Assembly: GCA_022702705.1 (NCBI GenBank)
Contig: CM040430.1
Coordinates: 16,935,310 to 16,999,309, forward strand
Direction: 5' to 3'
DNA from: Papilionanthe hookeriana x Papilionanthe teres
Taxonomy: Eukaryota > Streptophyta > Magnoliopsida > Asparagales > Orchidaceae
DNA: 64,000 nucleotides
Shown: positions 1-10,810 of the stretch, piece by piece
Layout: each line of letters starts with the position of its first letter
Position numbering within the stretch: the first letter of the stretch is position 1
Program-made: the position numbers and the translations under genes
Notes under the pieces: model-generated
The model's database searches: none
Told to the model about the DNA's origin: nothing
Seen by the model: only the letters and a program-made list of their open reading frames with translations

Positions 1-637
1 CTTTATCTTCCTCCATATCTAACACAATGAAATCCACAGGAAAAATAAATTGATCCACTTTTATCAAAACATCTTCTATAACCCCTTTAGGATATGTGAT
101 CGAACAATCTGCTAATTGCAGAGTTACAGTAGTTGGGGTTATTTATCCCTGTCCCAGTCTTTTGAATATTGATAGTGGCATAAGGTTAATGCTTGCACCC
201 AAATCACATAAAGCTTTTCCACATAATCTTTCTCCGATTGTACATGGAAATGTGATACTACCAGGATCTTTAAGTTTTTCAGAAAGCTTTTTCTGAATTA
301 TTGCACTGCACTCCTCACTAAGCGCAACAGTCTCATTTTCTTCAAACTTCCTCTTTTTATTAATAATATCATTCATAAATTTTGCATAGCTTGGCATTTG
401 TTCTAGGGCTTCAGCAAATGGAGTATTAATGGTAAGCTTCTTTAATATCTCCAAGAATTTTGAAAATTGCTTATCCAACTTTTGTTGACGAAGTCTCTGA
501 GGAAATGGAGGTGGTGGTTTTTCTAAATCAACCTTAGATGGAGAAATAGGTCTTTCAAAACCTTTTGGAGCGTCCTCTTTAAGTTTTTCAATCTCTTCTT
601 TCTCTACTTCAGTTTCTTTTTGAACTCTACCTTCCAA
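1..637 (-). pseudogene. Athila-like protease region (broken)
   Basis: The minus-strand frame ending at 143 encodes a charged Pro-rich linker (PPPPFPQRLRQQ) followed by the plant-gypsy protease segment with LCGKALCDLGASINLMP, where the usual retroviral DSGA is DLGA as in Athila-type elements. A TAA at about 143-150 interrupts the frame just after the flap region; the same frame resumes beyond it with recognisable protease sequence (ITYPKGVIEDVL, then FPVDFIVLDME) to the window edge. The matching frame in the second element reads through this point, so the stop is a lesion and not the natural end. The protease would have processed the Gag-Pol polyprotein. Confidence 0.8.
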
Positions 638-737
638 TTCTTTTCACTTCTCAGTTGAATTGCTTTTACTTGTTCTTTATTCTTTTCTCTTGGATTCACT
701 TCAGTATTACTTGGAAGCATTCCTTGGGATCTATTAC

Positions 738-1900
738 TTAAGGCATTTGCAATTTGTCCCAATTGATTTTCAATATTTCGATGGTTGCTCCTTGAATTTG
801 TAATTGATTTCCCATATGTGATACTACTTCTTCCATAGACAACTTCTTCTCCTTATTTTGTAAAGCATTGTTATAACCTGAAGGATAAGTTAATTTATTA
901 TTATTATTACCTTGGTTGTCCAATTCCCCAATGGGTTTACTTGGGTGTTCCCCCATTGTTGATTAACACCACCCTGATTATTGTTATTCCAGTTAAAATT
1001 TGGATGATTCTTCCAACCTGGGTTATAATAATTAGAATATGGGTTGTTAGGTTTGATTATAGCATTCACAGTTTCTGGTGAAGAATAAGAATCAACCATT
1101 TGGCCTAATGAATTTTCTTCAATCATGAGATTTGGCTGAGAAAAATTCATCCCAAATTGGTCTATCTTTCTTGATACAGCAGCAACTTGATTTGCTAACA
1201 TTGTAAAAGCATCATTTTCATAAACAGTGGCTACCTTTTTAGGATTTACCCTTTTAGAAGGCCATTGAAAATTATTAGTATTCATTTCTTCAATTAAAGC
1301 ATAAGCATCAGAAAATGGTTTAGACATTAATGATCCACCAGCAGCAGCATTGATGATTGATCTAAGAGATCCAACTAACCCATTATAAAAAATTTGAATT
1401 ATTAACCAATCTGGTATCGCATGATGTGGACATTTCCTGAGGAGATCTTTAAATCTTTCTCATGCTTCATATATTGATTCCCCTTCAAACTGACAAAAAG
1501 ATGTTATATCATTTCTCAACTTAGCAGTCTTAAATGGTGGAAAATATTTAGCAAGGAACTTTTGTGACAGTTCACCCCAAGTTCTAATTGATCCAGGTGC
1601 TAACGAATGTAACCACATTTTAGCTTCATCCCTAATGAGAAAGGAAAAAGTCTAAGTCTAATAGCATCATATGAAATACCATCATATTTAAAAGTAGCAC
1701 ACAACTTTAGAAAATTAGCAAGATGCAAATTAGGATCTTCAGTTGTTGCTCCCCCAAACTGATTATTAGACACCATTTGGATAATAGCAGGTTTAAGCTC
1801 AAAAGAATTAGCAGCTACAGTAGGGTTTTGAATACTACCACGAAGTTCATCTACTGTATGGGTTAACATAATCTCTTAATTGATGCCTACATTTTAATTT
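738..1900 (-). pseudogene. Athila-like gag (frameshifted)
   Basis: Three minus-strand pieces (1600-1869, 890-1327, 738-956) match in order the gag of the element at 16290-17761: the N-terminal ELKPAIIQMV..NNQFGG segment, the FQWPSKRVNPKK segment, and an Asn/Gln-rich tail with NPYSNYYNPGWKNHPNF. The central retrotransposon gag domain (about 1330-1600) is still visible but is split by frame changes. Gag would form the cytoplasmic particle. No single frame spans the gene, so it is a pseudogene. Confidence 0.75.
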
Positions 1901-2127
1901 TGATGATTTTCCATTTCTTGAATATGTTTATCTTTTTCTGTATTTTTTATTATTTTTTTTATGATAGTTCTTTCTAATTCAGAATCGTAAGACACAAGTC
2001 CTTCAGAACCTGAACTACACATACAATAATAAAACAAAACAAAACACAACACACTAACAAAAACAAAGAAAAGTAAAAATTTAAAGTTTCTTAACTCTCT
2101 TTAAAATGTAATTTAAATAATTGTCCC

Positions 2128-2148
2128 TGGCAACAACGGCCGAAAACT
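2128..2148 (-). other. degenerate primer-binding site (tRNA-Asp type)
   Basis: The plus strand reads ccctggcaacaacggccg then aaaacttga, a worn version of tccccggcaacggcgcca, the complement of the PBS that pairs with the 3' end of plant tRNA-Asp. It sits directly inside the left edge of the LTR (TGATCCCCG at 2149), as expected for a minus-strand element. Confidence 0.6.
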
Positions 2149-3985
2149 TGATCCCCGATAAATGTAACGGTGCCAAAAACTTGGTACCGTCTGGTAAATG
2201 CGCTGATGATTTTAGGTATGAAAATTATGATTTGATAATATGGGATACTGCGCAAGTATACATATCGTTTATCAAGTAATATAGGACTTTCTGATTAAGT
2301 CCCGAGATATCTAACCCACAGGGACAATATGAAAATCTTTAAAGGAATAAAAAAAAATTATCTTTTTACTTTCTTTAATTGTCTTTGAAAAAGTATGTCT
2401 TGATTTTGACAAGTTTTGAAAGTTGATTTGTTTTTTAAAATTTCCTTAATAAAATGTTAAGCAATGAAATTAAAATTATAATAAGTAATAACACTAGATG
2501 TAAAATACTATTAACTAGAATATCTTTTTCTTTCCTTTTATGAAGTAGTAATAATTCTTAAAGTATTGTTGTAGCAGTATTTAAATTTGTTGTGACAGAT
2601 AAAAGCAAATGTGTTCTTTACCCTTACTTGGATTTATAAAGAACATAGGTTAATTTGAAATTTTTATTATTTTGAACATGGTTAGGCAAGGAAGAAAATA
2701 GTCTCTCACTGTAGAGTTACCTCGATTCCCACCACCTGGGGGCTAACTTCTCATAACAAAACTCAAAACTTCAAACCAAATTAGGGTGTTTTAGCCTATC
2801 ACTCTAAAATCTTCTAATTTTACTCCCTTTTATAAAAATATCTTCTAATATTACATTCAATTATATGAACTACAATTCTCACCCATAAAATTGCATGTGA
2901 TTATTACTAACTTTTATGAGACAATACCGCATTGGATCTTACATAATCTCAAGAAATTCTACAACTTAACAGGCCAAATTAAGAAGTAAACAAAGTTTTC
3001 AGAATAAATCTTCACAACTTCTTCCAACTTTTAAACACTTATACTTTCCACAACAATTCTTTATAAATTAATTACTTCTCCATTTAAGAAAGAAAAACAT
3101 AAAGTAAACTACTTAGAATGCATTGGGAAAATACAAAAACACATTGATTTGAAATTAAAAACAATAAGAAAAATAACAAACGAAAGCAAATAAAAAGATT
3201 AAAAGTAAACACTTATCTGAAAATCCTCTTTACAAGACTAAGGAAGCTCCTCTGAAACTTTGACTCTTCGCTAAACTACTTCTCAGAGCAAGTCTCCCAA
3301 CTTCGATGACTCAGAATACAGACTTCAAACTTCAATAAAAACTAAACTAAAAGGAAGAAAAGAAGTAGGAAGAAGAAGACTTCACTCCGACCCTTTTCTC
3401 CTTTCTACTCTCTACTCCTACTCTTAATAAAAATTCTTAAAATGCAGTGGAAGAACAATGGAAGCCTCTTCTTCAAAATGCAGTGGAAGAGCCTCCTAAA
3501 TCCTCTCCTTCAAAACGCAGTGGAAGAGCCTCCTAAATCCTCTCCTAATCTTTCGTAAGACTCTCTTTAAATAGTAAACCAAAAGGTGTCTTGGTGTCTC
3601 TTCAAAATGTGTCCAGATTCAATGTATCTGCCAAGGAACGTACCCCTTCATTCAAACTTGTCGCCCAAAGAAAGTTATGGTAGTTACCACCAAGAGTTGC
3701 ATCCCATTCCCTTTGAAATTGACGCCAAATTCATTTGAATTTCGATTTTTAACTGTGGCAGCTAAGCGCCGCTGTGCCGGCGCTTAGCCGCCAGTGCCAA
3801 AATTTTGATTTTCCATTTTTTTGCCTCCAAATTTGATCCAATTTTGCTCCTTTCATTATGACAATCCATTTTCATCATAACTGCAAGAAAAACCCAAAAT
3901 ACCTTCCCTTAAAGTGCAATATCATTAAAAATAGGTATAAAAATGTGAATAAAAATACTATATATTTTAGGTGTATCTGATACCA
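2149..3985 (-). repeat. 5' LTR of Athila-like element 1
   Basis: The stretch begins TGATCCCCG next to the PBS and ends about ..GTGTATCTGATACCA. Its length (about 1.84 kb) equals that of the LTRs of the 6501-19876 element, and both share the block around 2250-2310 (gcaagtatac, atcaagtaatat, then a cccac box). A second PBS-like copy (aacggtgccaaaaacttgg) lies inside the LTR at about 2167-2185. A GC-rich AAGCGCCGCT..GGCGCTTAG motif sits at 3762-3790. Fragments of the same LTR family occur at 29223-30140 (plus-strand order as here) and at 49289-50180 in opposite orientation. Confidence 0.7.
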
Positions 3986-4356
3986 TTTAATTTCAAAATT
4001 AATGCCTTAAATGTGTTTAAACTTAAGTCTATTTGATCATTCATGTATCGATGGTAAGTGATAATGATTATCGACGATTGGTTGCCCAACCTGGTTTCGC
4101 TACATGTTTAAATCACCCAATAAACATGGCACCATATAACTACTATGTAGACTTAGGTTTAAGTCATTTAAATAAATTTTAAAAGTAAGGGAAAATTCAT
4201 ATAATCATAATAAATCAAATATAAATTAGAAAAATTAAATTTACAACTTTGCCCTTAAGGCCTTAATTCTTCATAATTAATCAAATTAAACTCAAATGGG
4301 CTTGAAATCTTTATGTTACCTCACTTATGGGTCAATTAAAACATTGAAAGAGAAAA
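3986..4356. other. AT-rich non-coding DNA
   Basis: No coding or structural feature was recognised. The segment around 4240-4330 (cccttaaggcctta, ttacctcacttatggg) loosely resembles 47130-47370, suggesting both derive from the same old repeat family. Confidence 0.4.
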
Positions 4357-5335
4357 TGTGATTTTTCCATTTTTAATTTAATTTTATAATTATTTTAATG
4401 CAAAATAGGGATTTTCAAAGATAATTTTATAACTCAATCAAAACACAATATTAATTTTTAAGAAAATTACTAGAGGTTCACCTAGACTAGAGAACCACTT
4501 GGACCAAAATTTTATGATTTTTGGAATCTTATTTTAATTATCACAATTATTTTAATTTCTGGAGTATTAATTATATATTAAATATTATTTACATTGAAAA
4601 TTAGGTTTAATATTTTTTAAAAATCTATCTAAAGTCAGGAATCCCAGAGAACTAAGTTCCATATTTTTGTAATTTTTATTTCAATTAATAAAATTATTTT
4701 AGTGAGAAATTAGGAAAAATCCATTTATAAGCATTAGAAATTATTTTAACCCTTTAAAATTTAATATCTTTATTTAGAGGGTTAGGAAAATTATTCAAAT
4801 TTTTCCTAAGTGCTTAGGAGATAATTTAGAACATTTCCATCAATTTTCTTAATTTCATGATTTTGATGAATTATTTATTATTTAAATATTTAAAATAACC
4901 TTAAAAAAGAAGCTTTTACTGTAATGCTAATTTTATTTTTCTTATGTTCCTCTAATCACAGAAAACTCTCAAAACCAATTTGGTAATTTTTTAGCTGTAT
5001 TTTAATTATTAGAATTATTTTAATGTCGAAGGTGATACTTAACTTAGAAAATTCATTTAAGTGGCCAAATCAATTAAAATTATTTTCAAAATTTTTATAG
5101 GAGTTCCTCTAGTCATAATCCATAGTGGGGAGTAAATATCAAGTTATTTACACTTATATTTAGCCCAGATAATTTTCTTTTAGTTTTAAGGTTTAATGGA
5201 AATTAGGGTTATATTTGATGATTTAAACCAACTTGTGTTTTTTTTATGGTCCTCTAGTCAAAAGTAACCTACCAAAATATTTTTATAATTTTTTCATGAG
5301 CATTTTAATTCTTATAATTATTTTATTAAATAGAT
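4357..5335. repeat. degenerate tandem repeat, period about 150 bp
   Basis: A block of the form TAATTTTT..ATTTTAATTATTA.AATTATTTTAAT recurs with its core at about 4388, 4547, 4689, 5012 and 5318. A second marker, cctctaGTCA or a variant, recurs at about 4485, 4634, 4952, 5110 and 5253. Spacings cluster at 142-160 bp or twice that. The copies are strongly diverged. No coding potential. It may be part of a large old LTR or a satellite-like array. Confidence 0.55.
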
Positions 5336-6495
5336 ACAATAAACTTGAAAAATAGGGATCTCGTCATACAAATCCCCCCTGACCTTGGAAAAATCAGGAA
5401 AGATCCCCATGACAGAGGGAACAAAATTCCTAAATCTCAAGCCATGGTGAAATGCTCATGCAAATGGAGAATTAAAAAACCAAATACTGTATTTAATTAA
5501 TTAAAAATAAAATATACATCAAATGAACTTGAAATCATTCACATTATTCTCGTCTATTCACTGAGCAAGAGGGTATTTTAATTTTATTTTTCTGATTTTT
5601 ATACACTAAATTATGGATTTTCTAAGTTAACTTATTTAAATAATTCACAAAATCCCTATTTTCCTACTTAAACCACACAGTGCCGTGTCATCCTTGGCAG
5701 CTCCGAAGTCTCCATGTGTCACTCTGCCATTTGATGCCTCCTTCTGACTCAGCAGCCATGTGTCTGCGCTTTATGCACTGCAGCTCTGTCCAGCTCAATC
5801 AAAGCCATACGTTCAATACACGCTCAATCCAACGGCGCCCATTCATCATCTTTGACTAGTTTATCCCAAGAGCCGTCCACCTTCTAGCCCTAGAATCTCA
5901 AGCTAGACTCAACTAAATCACTTCAGGTTTGATCCTAGAGCTTCATCTAAGCAAGACGAACCTACCTATACTGTATATACGGTATGAAATATACTATACA
6001 TGCATGGAGAATGAAGAATAGCTTTGGAGAGGGAGAGAGTTCAATACCTTTGTCTGAGAGGGGAGGCCTCAATCAGATGGTTGTAGTAGCTTTGATTGGA
6101 CCTAACAAACCTTTAGATGAAGCCTTGAGCTGTGGTGAAATTTCTAGACCTGAATTCAATCAAAACCAATCTTAGGTGTTAACCAAACTCTGGTCTTGAG
6201 GCTCTCTATGATGGCGTTTTGATGGGGGAACTTCTTCTTTCAGTGTGGGGATGGTGTGGGTGCAGTTAATTTGGATTTGGTACACTATGAAGCTGTGGTG
6301 GAAAGTGTCATGGTTTCAGCTGAAATTTCAGTAGGGAAATTGGCCCTGAACAGTGGGAATTAGGGCTGGAATACTGTGGGATTGCACTTAAGAGATCTCA
6401 GGGAAGCTGTGGAAGCAATTTAGTAGAGTTCCCTTAAGAAATTTTCAGCACCTCTTTGGTCAAGGAGAGATCTATTTATGGTCATGGCTGCCTGG
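5336..6495. other. non-coding flank left of the Athila insertion
   Basis: No gene was recognised. The part at 5680-5900 is more GC-rich and has the look of an LTR promoter region (atccaacggcgccc, a TATA-like ctgtatatacgg at about 5970). The sequence up to 6500 joins directly to 19882 if the Athila element and one target duplication are removed, so both flanks belong to one older repeat or intergenic unit. Confidence 0.4.
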
Positions 6496-6500
6496 TGGAG
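6496..6500. other. target-site duplication, left copy (TGGAG)
   Basis: TGGAG directly precedes the TGACCC start of the left LTR and is repeated directly after the ATCA end of the right LTR at 19877-19881. Confidence 0.85.
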
Positions 6501-6536
6501 TGACCCGCGCTAAATATATACGTACTAAAAATTCAA

Positions 6537-6554
6537 TCCCCGGCAATGGCGCCA
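6537..6554 (-). other. PBS-like copy inside the 3' LTR
   Basis: tccccggcaatggcgcca differs at one base from the complement of the tRNA-Asp-type PBS. It is followed by aaaacttgaccc, the same sequence that joins the true PBS to the LTR edge, so the outer ~55 bp of the LTR look like a copy of the PBS-LTR junction. Confidence 0.75.
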
Positions 6555-7855
6555 AAAACTTGACCCGTAATCCGCTGATGAAAAATATAATAATTAATGC
6601 TTTCAAATATATGTAATAGATAATAATAGAGGCTAGTGTATATAAATATAATTTTATCGAAAAAATTTTACACAGTAGGGGTACTACGCAAGTATATGTA
6701 TTGTATCAAGTAATAAAGGGCTTTGAAACAAAGACCACAGTATCTATCCCACGAGGAGTGAGTTATGGATTTTTAAATATTTTAATTTTATTTTTAAGTA
6801 TTTCTTTTATAGTTATAAATTTGATATTTTTAATTTACTAGATGCAATAATAAAGTAGTAATGAAATGATTGATGTAAATAGCAATAAGAAAACAACTTT
6901 CTTCTATTCAATTAATCCAAGATTTTCTAAGATAATGATAATATTCGTGGAGAATATAAATTTATGGTATTGTGCCAAATAGAATCATTCATATTTTTTA
7001 CCCTTTGATCCAGGTGTAAAGAACATTGGCTAGCATATAGATCAGGTCCGGATGTATTGTTAGTAGAATGGGTTAATCTAGGCTCACACTACTAGATGTC
7101 CAAGGGTGGTTATGGTCGGCCCTACTAGTGATCCTTTCCTTCTCTATAAACCAAATCACAAGAATTTAGTCTCACTCTAAAAACTTATCAATTCTACGCC
7201 CATTATATAATATCTTCCTATTTATTTGTAGTTCACCTTGAATAACCCGCACAAGGCCTTCGACTACCCAAGGATTCATGTGATATCTACTAGTTAAGAA
7301 TTCATCTCCTTCTAGGTATCAAAACTCTTCAACAGATTTTAACAATCTAAATGGCCAATTTAAATAGTAAATTAAGATCCAGTATTAATATCATCAAAAT
7401 ATTTTAAAATATAAATAGTTTTGAATTCTCTAACGAATTTTATATTATCTTATTTATCTTTTCATAATTGAAAGGAGAAAGTAAACTAACTACTCAGAAC
7501 ACATTGAATTTAAACAACAAAACATGATAATGAAACTTTGAATAAAATTACAAATACTTATCTCAAGTATTTCTCCTACTAAACCTCTGAATTCTTCTGA
7601 CTCCAAAGCAAATAAACTTCAAAAGCACTAACTCATTAAACTCTCAATACAAACTCTAAATAAAACAACTAACTAATTTATGAAGGATAGTAAAATGTGG
7701 CTCTAAAGTATCTCTCTAATTCTATCTCTAGATGGGGCTCTAGATAGTGGGGCATTTTTTCTGAAGGAGTACCCTCCTATTTATAGGCTTCAAGGGTTGC
7801 CTCAAGGCACCTCTTCAAAATGTGTCCACATTCAATGAATCTTCTAGAAGGAGTG

Positions 7856-7875
7856 TCTGGCGCCTAGGCGCCAGA
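7856..7875. repeat. perfect 20-bp GGCGCC-TAGGCGCC palindrome
   Basis: TCTGGCGCCTAGGCGCCAGA is identical to its reverse complement. Variants recur at 8078-8114, 11181-11194, 12117-12237, 19404-19443 and 19644-19684 within this element. Confidence 0.85.
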
Positions 7876-8311
7876 CTCTGCGTCCAGTTCTTCGCACCTC
7901 TTCACTTTGAATCGCACCACTTCGCGATTAAAACCGTTTCCAAGCGTCCAAATACATTGTATCACATGTCCTATAAACCAGGAACAACTGCCAGTCTTCT
8001 AGAAGGTCCCATAACCGCTAAACCATCAAAATAACCGTCCAAAAGTTATCAAAAATCTTGACAGATCCCGTATCGACCTGGCGCTTAGGCGCCGGATTCA
8101 GGCGCCTAGGCGCCGGACCAATAATTTTGACAATTTTGCATTTTGGCTCCATTTTTGCTCCTTTTTGCTCTTTTTTCACTTTTTTTTTCTTCTTGAACAT
8201 TTTTCCATCACCTATATCCAAAAACACAAAAATATCTTTCATTAAAGCATAATATCCTTAAAAATTTGATAAAAATCAAGGCATAAAAATGGGTATTTTT
8301 TTCATGGATCA

Positions 8312-8326
8312 AAATCCCCCAAACTT
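8312..8326 (-). other. polypurine tract
   Basis: Read minus, CAAGTTTGGGGGATTT sits directly against the inner edge of the 3' LTR, the position and composition expected for the plus-strand primer of a gypsy element. Confidence 0.75.
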
Positions 8327-9651
8327 GAACGTTACTTATCCTCAAGTATCCCTTTTTACTATATAAAATGTAATACATTTGGAATGAAAGATAAATATTT
8401 AAGACTCCTTGTAATTTTTGATCTTATAAAGGCTTTAGTAAATCATTAACCAAATTTCACTAACTAAGTTTAATTTTAAGATTTAAAGAATATTCAACTA
8501 CCAAATCAAAAGACTTCAAAAAATTTTCATTCATTTCAAAAATAATAGAAGTTTATTATATTAAGATCACATAGATTATTTTCAAGAAAAAGATTTTCAT
8601 GAAAAGTCTTTCCTAAATAAAGATTCATGCATAAAAGTTAAGTAAAGTATGTAACTAATTTTCTTCATATAAGATAATTCAAGTGAAGCCAATTTTTGAT
8701 TAGGCATATCCTCAAGCTTCTCCTCTTTATTCTTTTTTTTTTCACAGTGAGGATTACTGTATCTGGATAGTCTGTTAATGATTTTGAACTTCACTATCCT
8801 TAACTTATATTTTCAAACTTTTACATTTTCACTTAATTATTATAACATGAATAGAATTTCAAAAAGACTTTTAATCTTTTCTTTTTTAAGTGATAATTTT
8901 TTATTTCTTAATACTTCTAAAATTTAATTATTTCTATTATGAATAGAAAAATCTTATTCTTCTTTAAGTTAAATAATTATATTCTTAAAATCAATCAAAG
9001 TTATTAACATTTTGGTTAAGTCCACTAAATTATTTAAAAGTTCAAAATTTTAAGTGATCTTAAATAGATTCTTCATTCCTTATGTTATATTAAGATTTTT
9101 TTTTAGAAAATATTAGTTTATTAAGGACAAATAAAATTTAAATTTGCATGTATTCTCCCTTCCCCCAAACTTAAGTTTTGGTATATCTTAAAAATAAATA
9201 AAGTATGAGAGAAAGAAAAGTATAATTTAAAAAGGAATTTTATAAGCATGTAAAAACATTCTAGAAAGAAATATAATTTACTTCTACACATGATTTTATA
9301 AATATTACAGAAATAATGAAGCATATAAAAGTAAGCAGACTCAAAAAAAAAAAATTTTTTTTTTTAAATTTATATAGCAGTACTTGAATTAAATAATTAT
9401 ATTACTAACAGAAATAGAATAACATTACTAACTATTCTAGAATACTAAGCAGTTGGTTGAAACAAAAATAAACACAAATTCATTCAAATTTCAGTCTACA
9501 ACTAAATATCTAAAACAGTCTCAACATCAAATAATTCATACAAAGTTTCATAAACAGATCTAAACTAACAAACAGCAAACAACAATCAGTACTAGCAAAC
9601 AAAAACTAAACTAACAATAGACTCAGCACATTTCAGAGGTAAATCAGGCTA
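8327..9651. other. non-coding spacer of the Athila element
   Basis: AT-rich DNA between the polypurine tract and the env-like ORF. Open frames here are low in complexity (Lys/Phe/Ile rich) and match nothing recognised. Long non-coding 3' spacers are usual in this clade. Confidence 0.6.
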
Positions 9652-10810
9652 CTAATCACTCTTTGTAGCCTCGTCATCGTCATCACCAAAAGAAAACTCC
9701 ACATCCTTAGGATCAACATATGGTGAGAATCTAGGATAGGTGGGAAACTGAATATCATGCTCACCCTTCAAGAATCTAACTAAAGACTCTGAATACTCAG
9801 CATCATACTCACTCTTCCTTTGGGTGTAATCAGATAGGTGATCAATTTTCTTATTCATAGTATCAACTCTGCAGTGAGTTAGAAATAACTCATTATGCTG
9901 CTCCAGAAATTGATCATGCTTTGATTCCCAAAAACTAGGCCGTGGCTCGGCAGTAGAAGTAGAAGGTCTGGAAGTGGAAGCTCTACCTGGAGTAGGTGCA
10001 GAAGTAGAAGGGGCTATAGATCTCTTCCCACGAAGACGATCATAGATACTAACACTCTCCTGCTCAATTGGCTTGGTAGACTTCAGCTTCTCCTCGGAAA
10101 TATCAGCAGTGACTCCATTGTTCACACATAAAGTATAAATCGAGATGGGAATCCTAGTCCTACGTGAAGTGCTCGGATCTAGCGATGAGACTCACCGAAT
10201 CGAAATAATACTGCTGACATCTATCGGCTTCCTCTCCTGAATGCAGTAGTTTAAGATAGCTCGATCTCTAGTCACTTCGCTCAAGTGGTTGGAAGATATA
10301 AGTCTTGCAGAAATAAAGTAATGTCATGCCTTTGAAATACAATTTAACTTAGAAGATTTGAAATTTACCCGTTTATCGTTCCGGATCTTCCAAGCTCCAG
10401 TGCCGTCAGTCAAATAAGCAATAATCATCTCAAGATCTCCCTCAGATGGAGATAATCCAGAATAGTAGCACTCGGTGGTAGGTGGCAGTCCATAAAAAAC
10501 ATAGATTCTTTCCGGAGTAAATCCTTCTCTAACACCTCTGACGAAGACTTCGTAGTCTTCCGTATCCAAAAAGTTAGCATAAAATTAGTGCACGACAAGA
10601 ATAACAGCAACAACGGTGAAATAACAGAATCGTTGCCAGTTGTGTGCAATGATCGTGTTCTCAATCATTTCACCGGGATTGTAAAAGCTTCGCTCTGAGA
10701 TAAATTTTCTGGACGTCGCAAATTAGTGATATCAAAAATGCGCTGCCGCAGTCGCGAACTTGCTACTGTCAAAATTTTCTCATGTCTTTCCTCGCTTAGA
10801 TTTCGGTGCC
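9652..10810 (-). pseudogene. Athila env-like ORF (broken)
   Basis: Minus-strand pieces at about 10570-10810, 10324-10569, 10185-10320 and 9652-10125 follow one another in different frames. The first carries an NWQRFC-like segment; the second DYEVFVRGVREGFTPERIYV followed by FYGLP; the third HLSEVTRDRAILNYCIQ followed by KPIDV. These are features of the 'putative plant transposon protein' domain found downstream of integrase in Athila-type elements and often called env-like. The last piece is a Ser/Thr/Pro-rich linker, then a charged region ending in an acidic tail (FGDDDDEA). Its role is unknown; an envelope function is not demonstrated. Frame changes and a stop near 10195 make it a pseudogene. 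Confidence 0.7.

Larger units (their letters stand above)
1..3985 (-). mobile_element. Athila-like Ty3/gypsy retrotransposon, 5' part (cut by window edge)
   Basis: Read on the minus strand, this stretch has, in order, an LTR of about 1.84 kb, a degenerate primer-binding site, gag and the aspartic-protease region; RT, integrase and the 3' LTR lie outside the window. The protein pieces align clearly by eye with those of the complete element at 6501-19876 (same DLGASINLMP protease core, same gag order) but differ at many residues, so it is a related but distinct family. Several in-frame stops and frameshifts show it is dead. The outer edge of the LTR falls at about 3978-3985; no target duplication can be checked because the other end is missing. 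Confidence 0.85.
6501..8311 (-). repeat. 3' LTR of the Athila element
   Basis: Starts TGACCCGCGC and ends CATGGATCA. It aligns along its full length with 18047-19876. It holds an internal PBS-like copy at 6537-6554, a perfect 20-bp palindrome at 7856-7875 and two more GGCGCC-type copies at 8078-8114. Open frames inside it (for example at 7822-8034) are by-products of the repeat and are shared with the other LTR. Confidence 0.92.

Noticed and set aside
5984..6175. 63-residue open frame on the plus strand
   Set aside because: No recognisable protein features and it lies in LTR-like or intergenic DNA beside the Athila insertion.
7822..8252. Open frames on both strands inside the left LTR
   Set aside because: They are shared with the other LTR at 19370-19810, lie across palindromic repeats and have no protein-like features.
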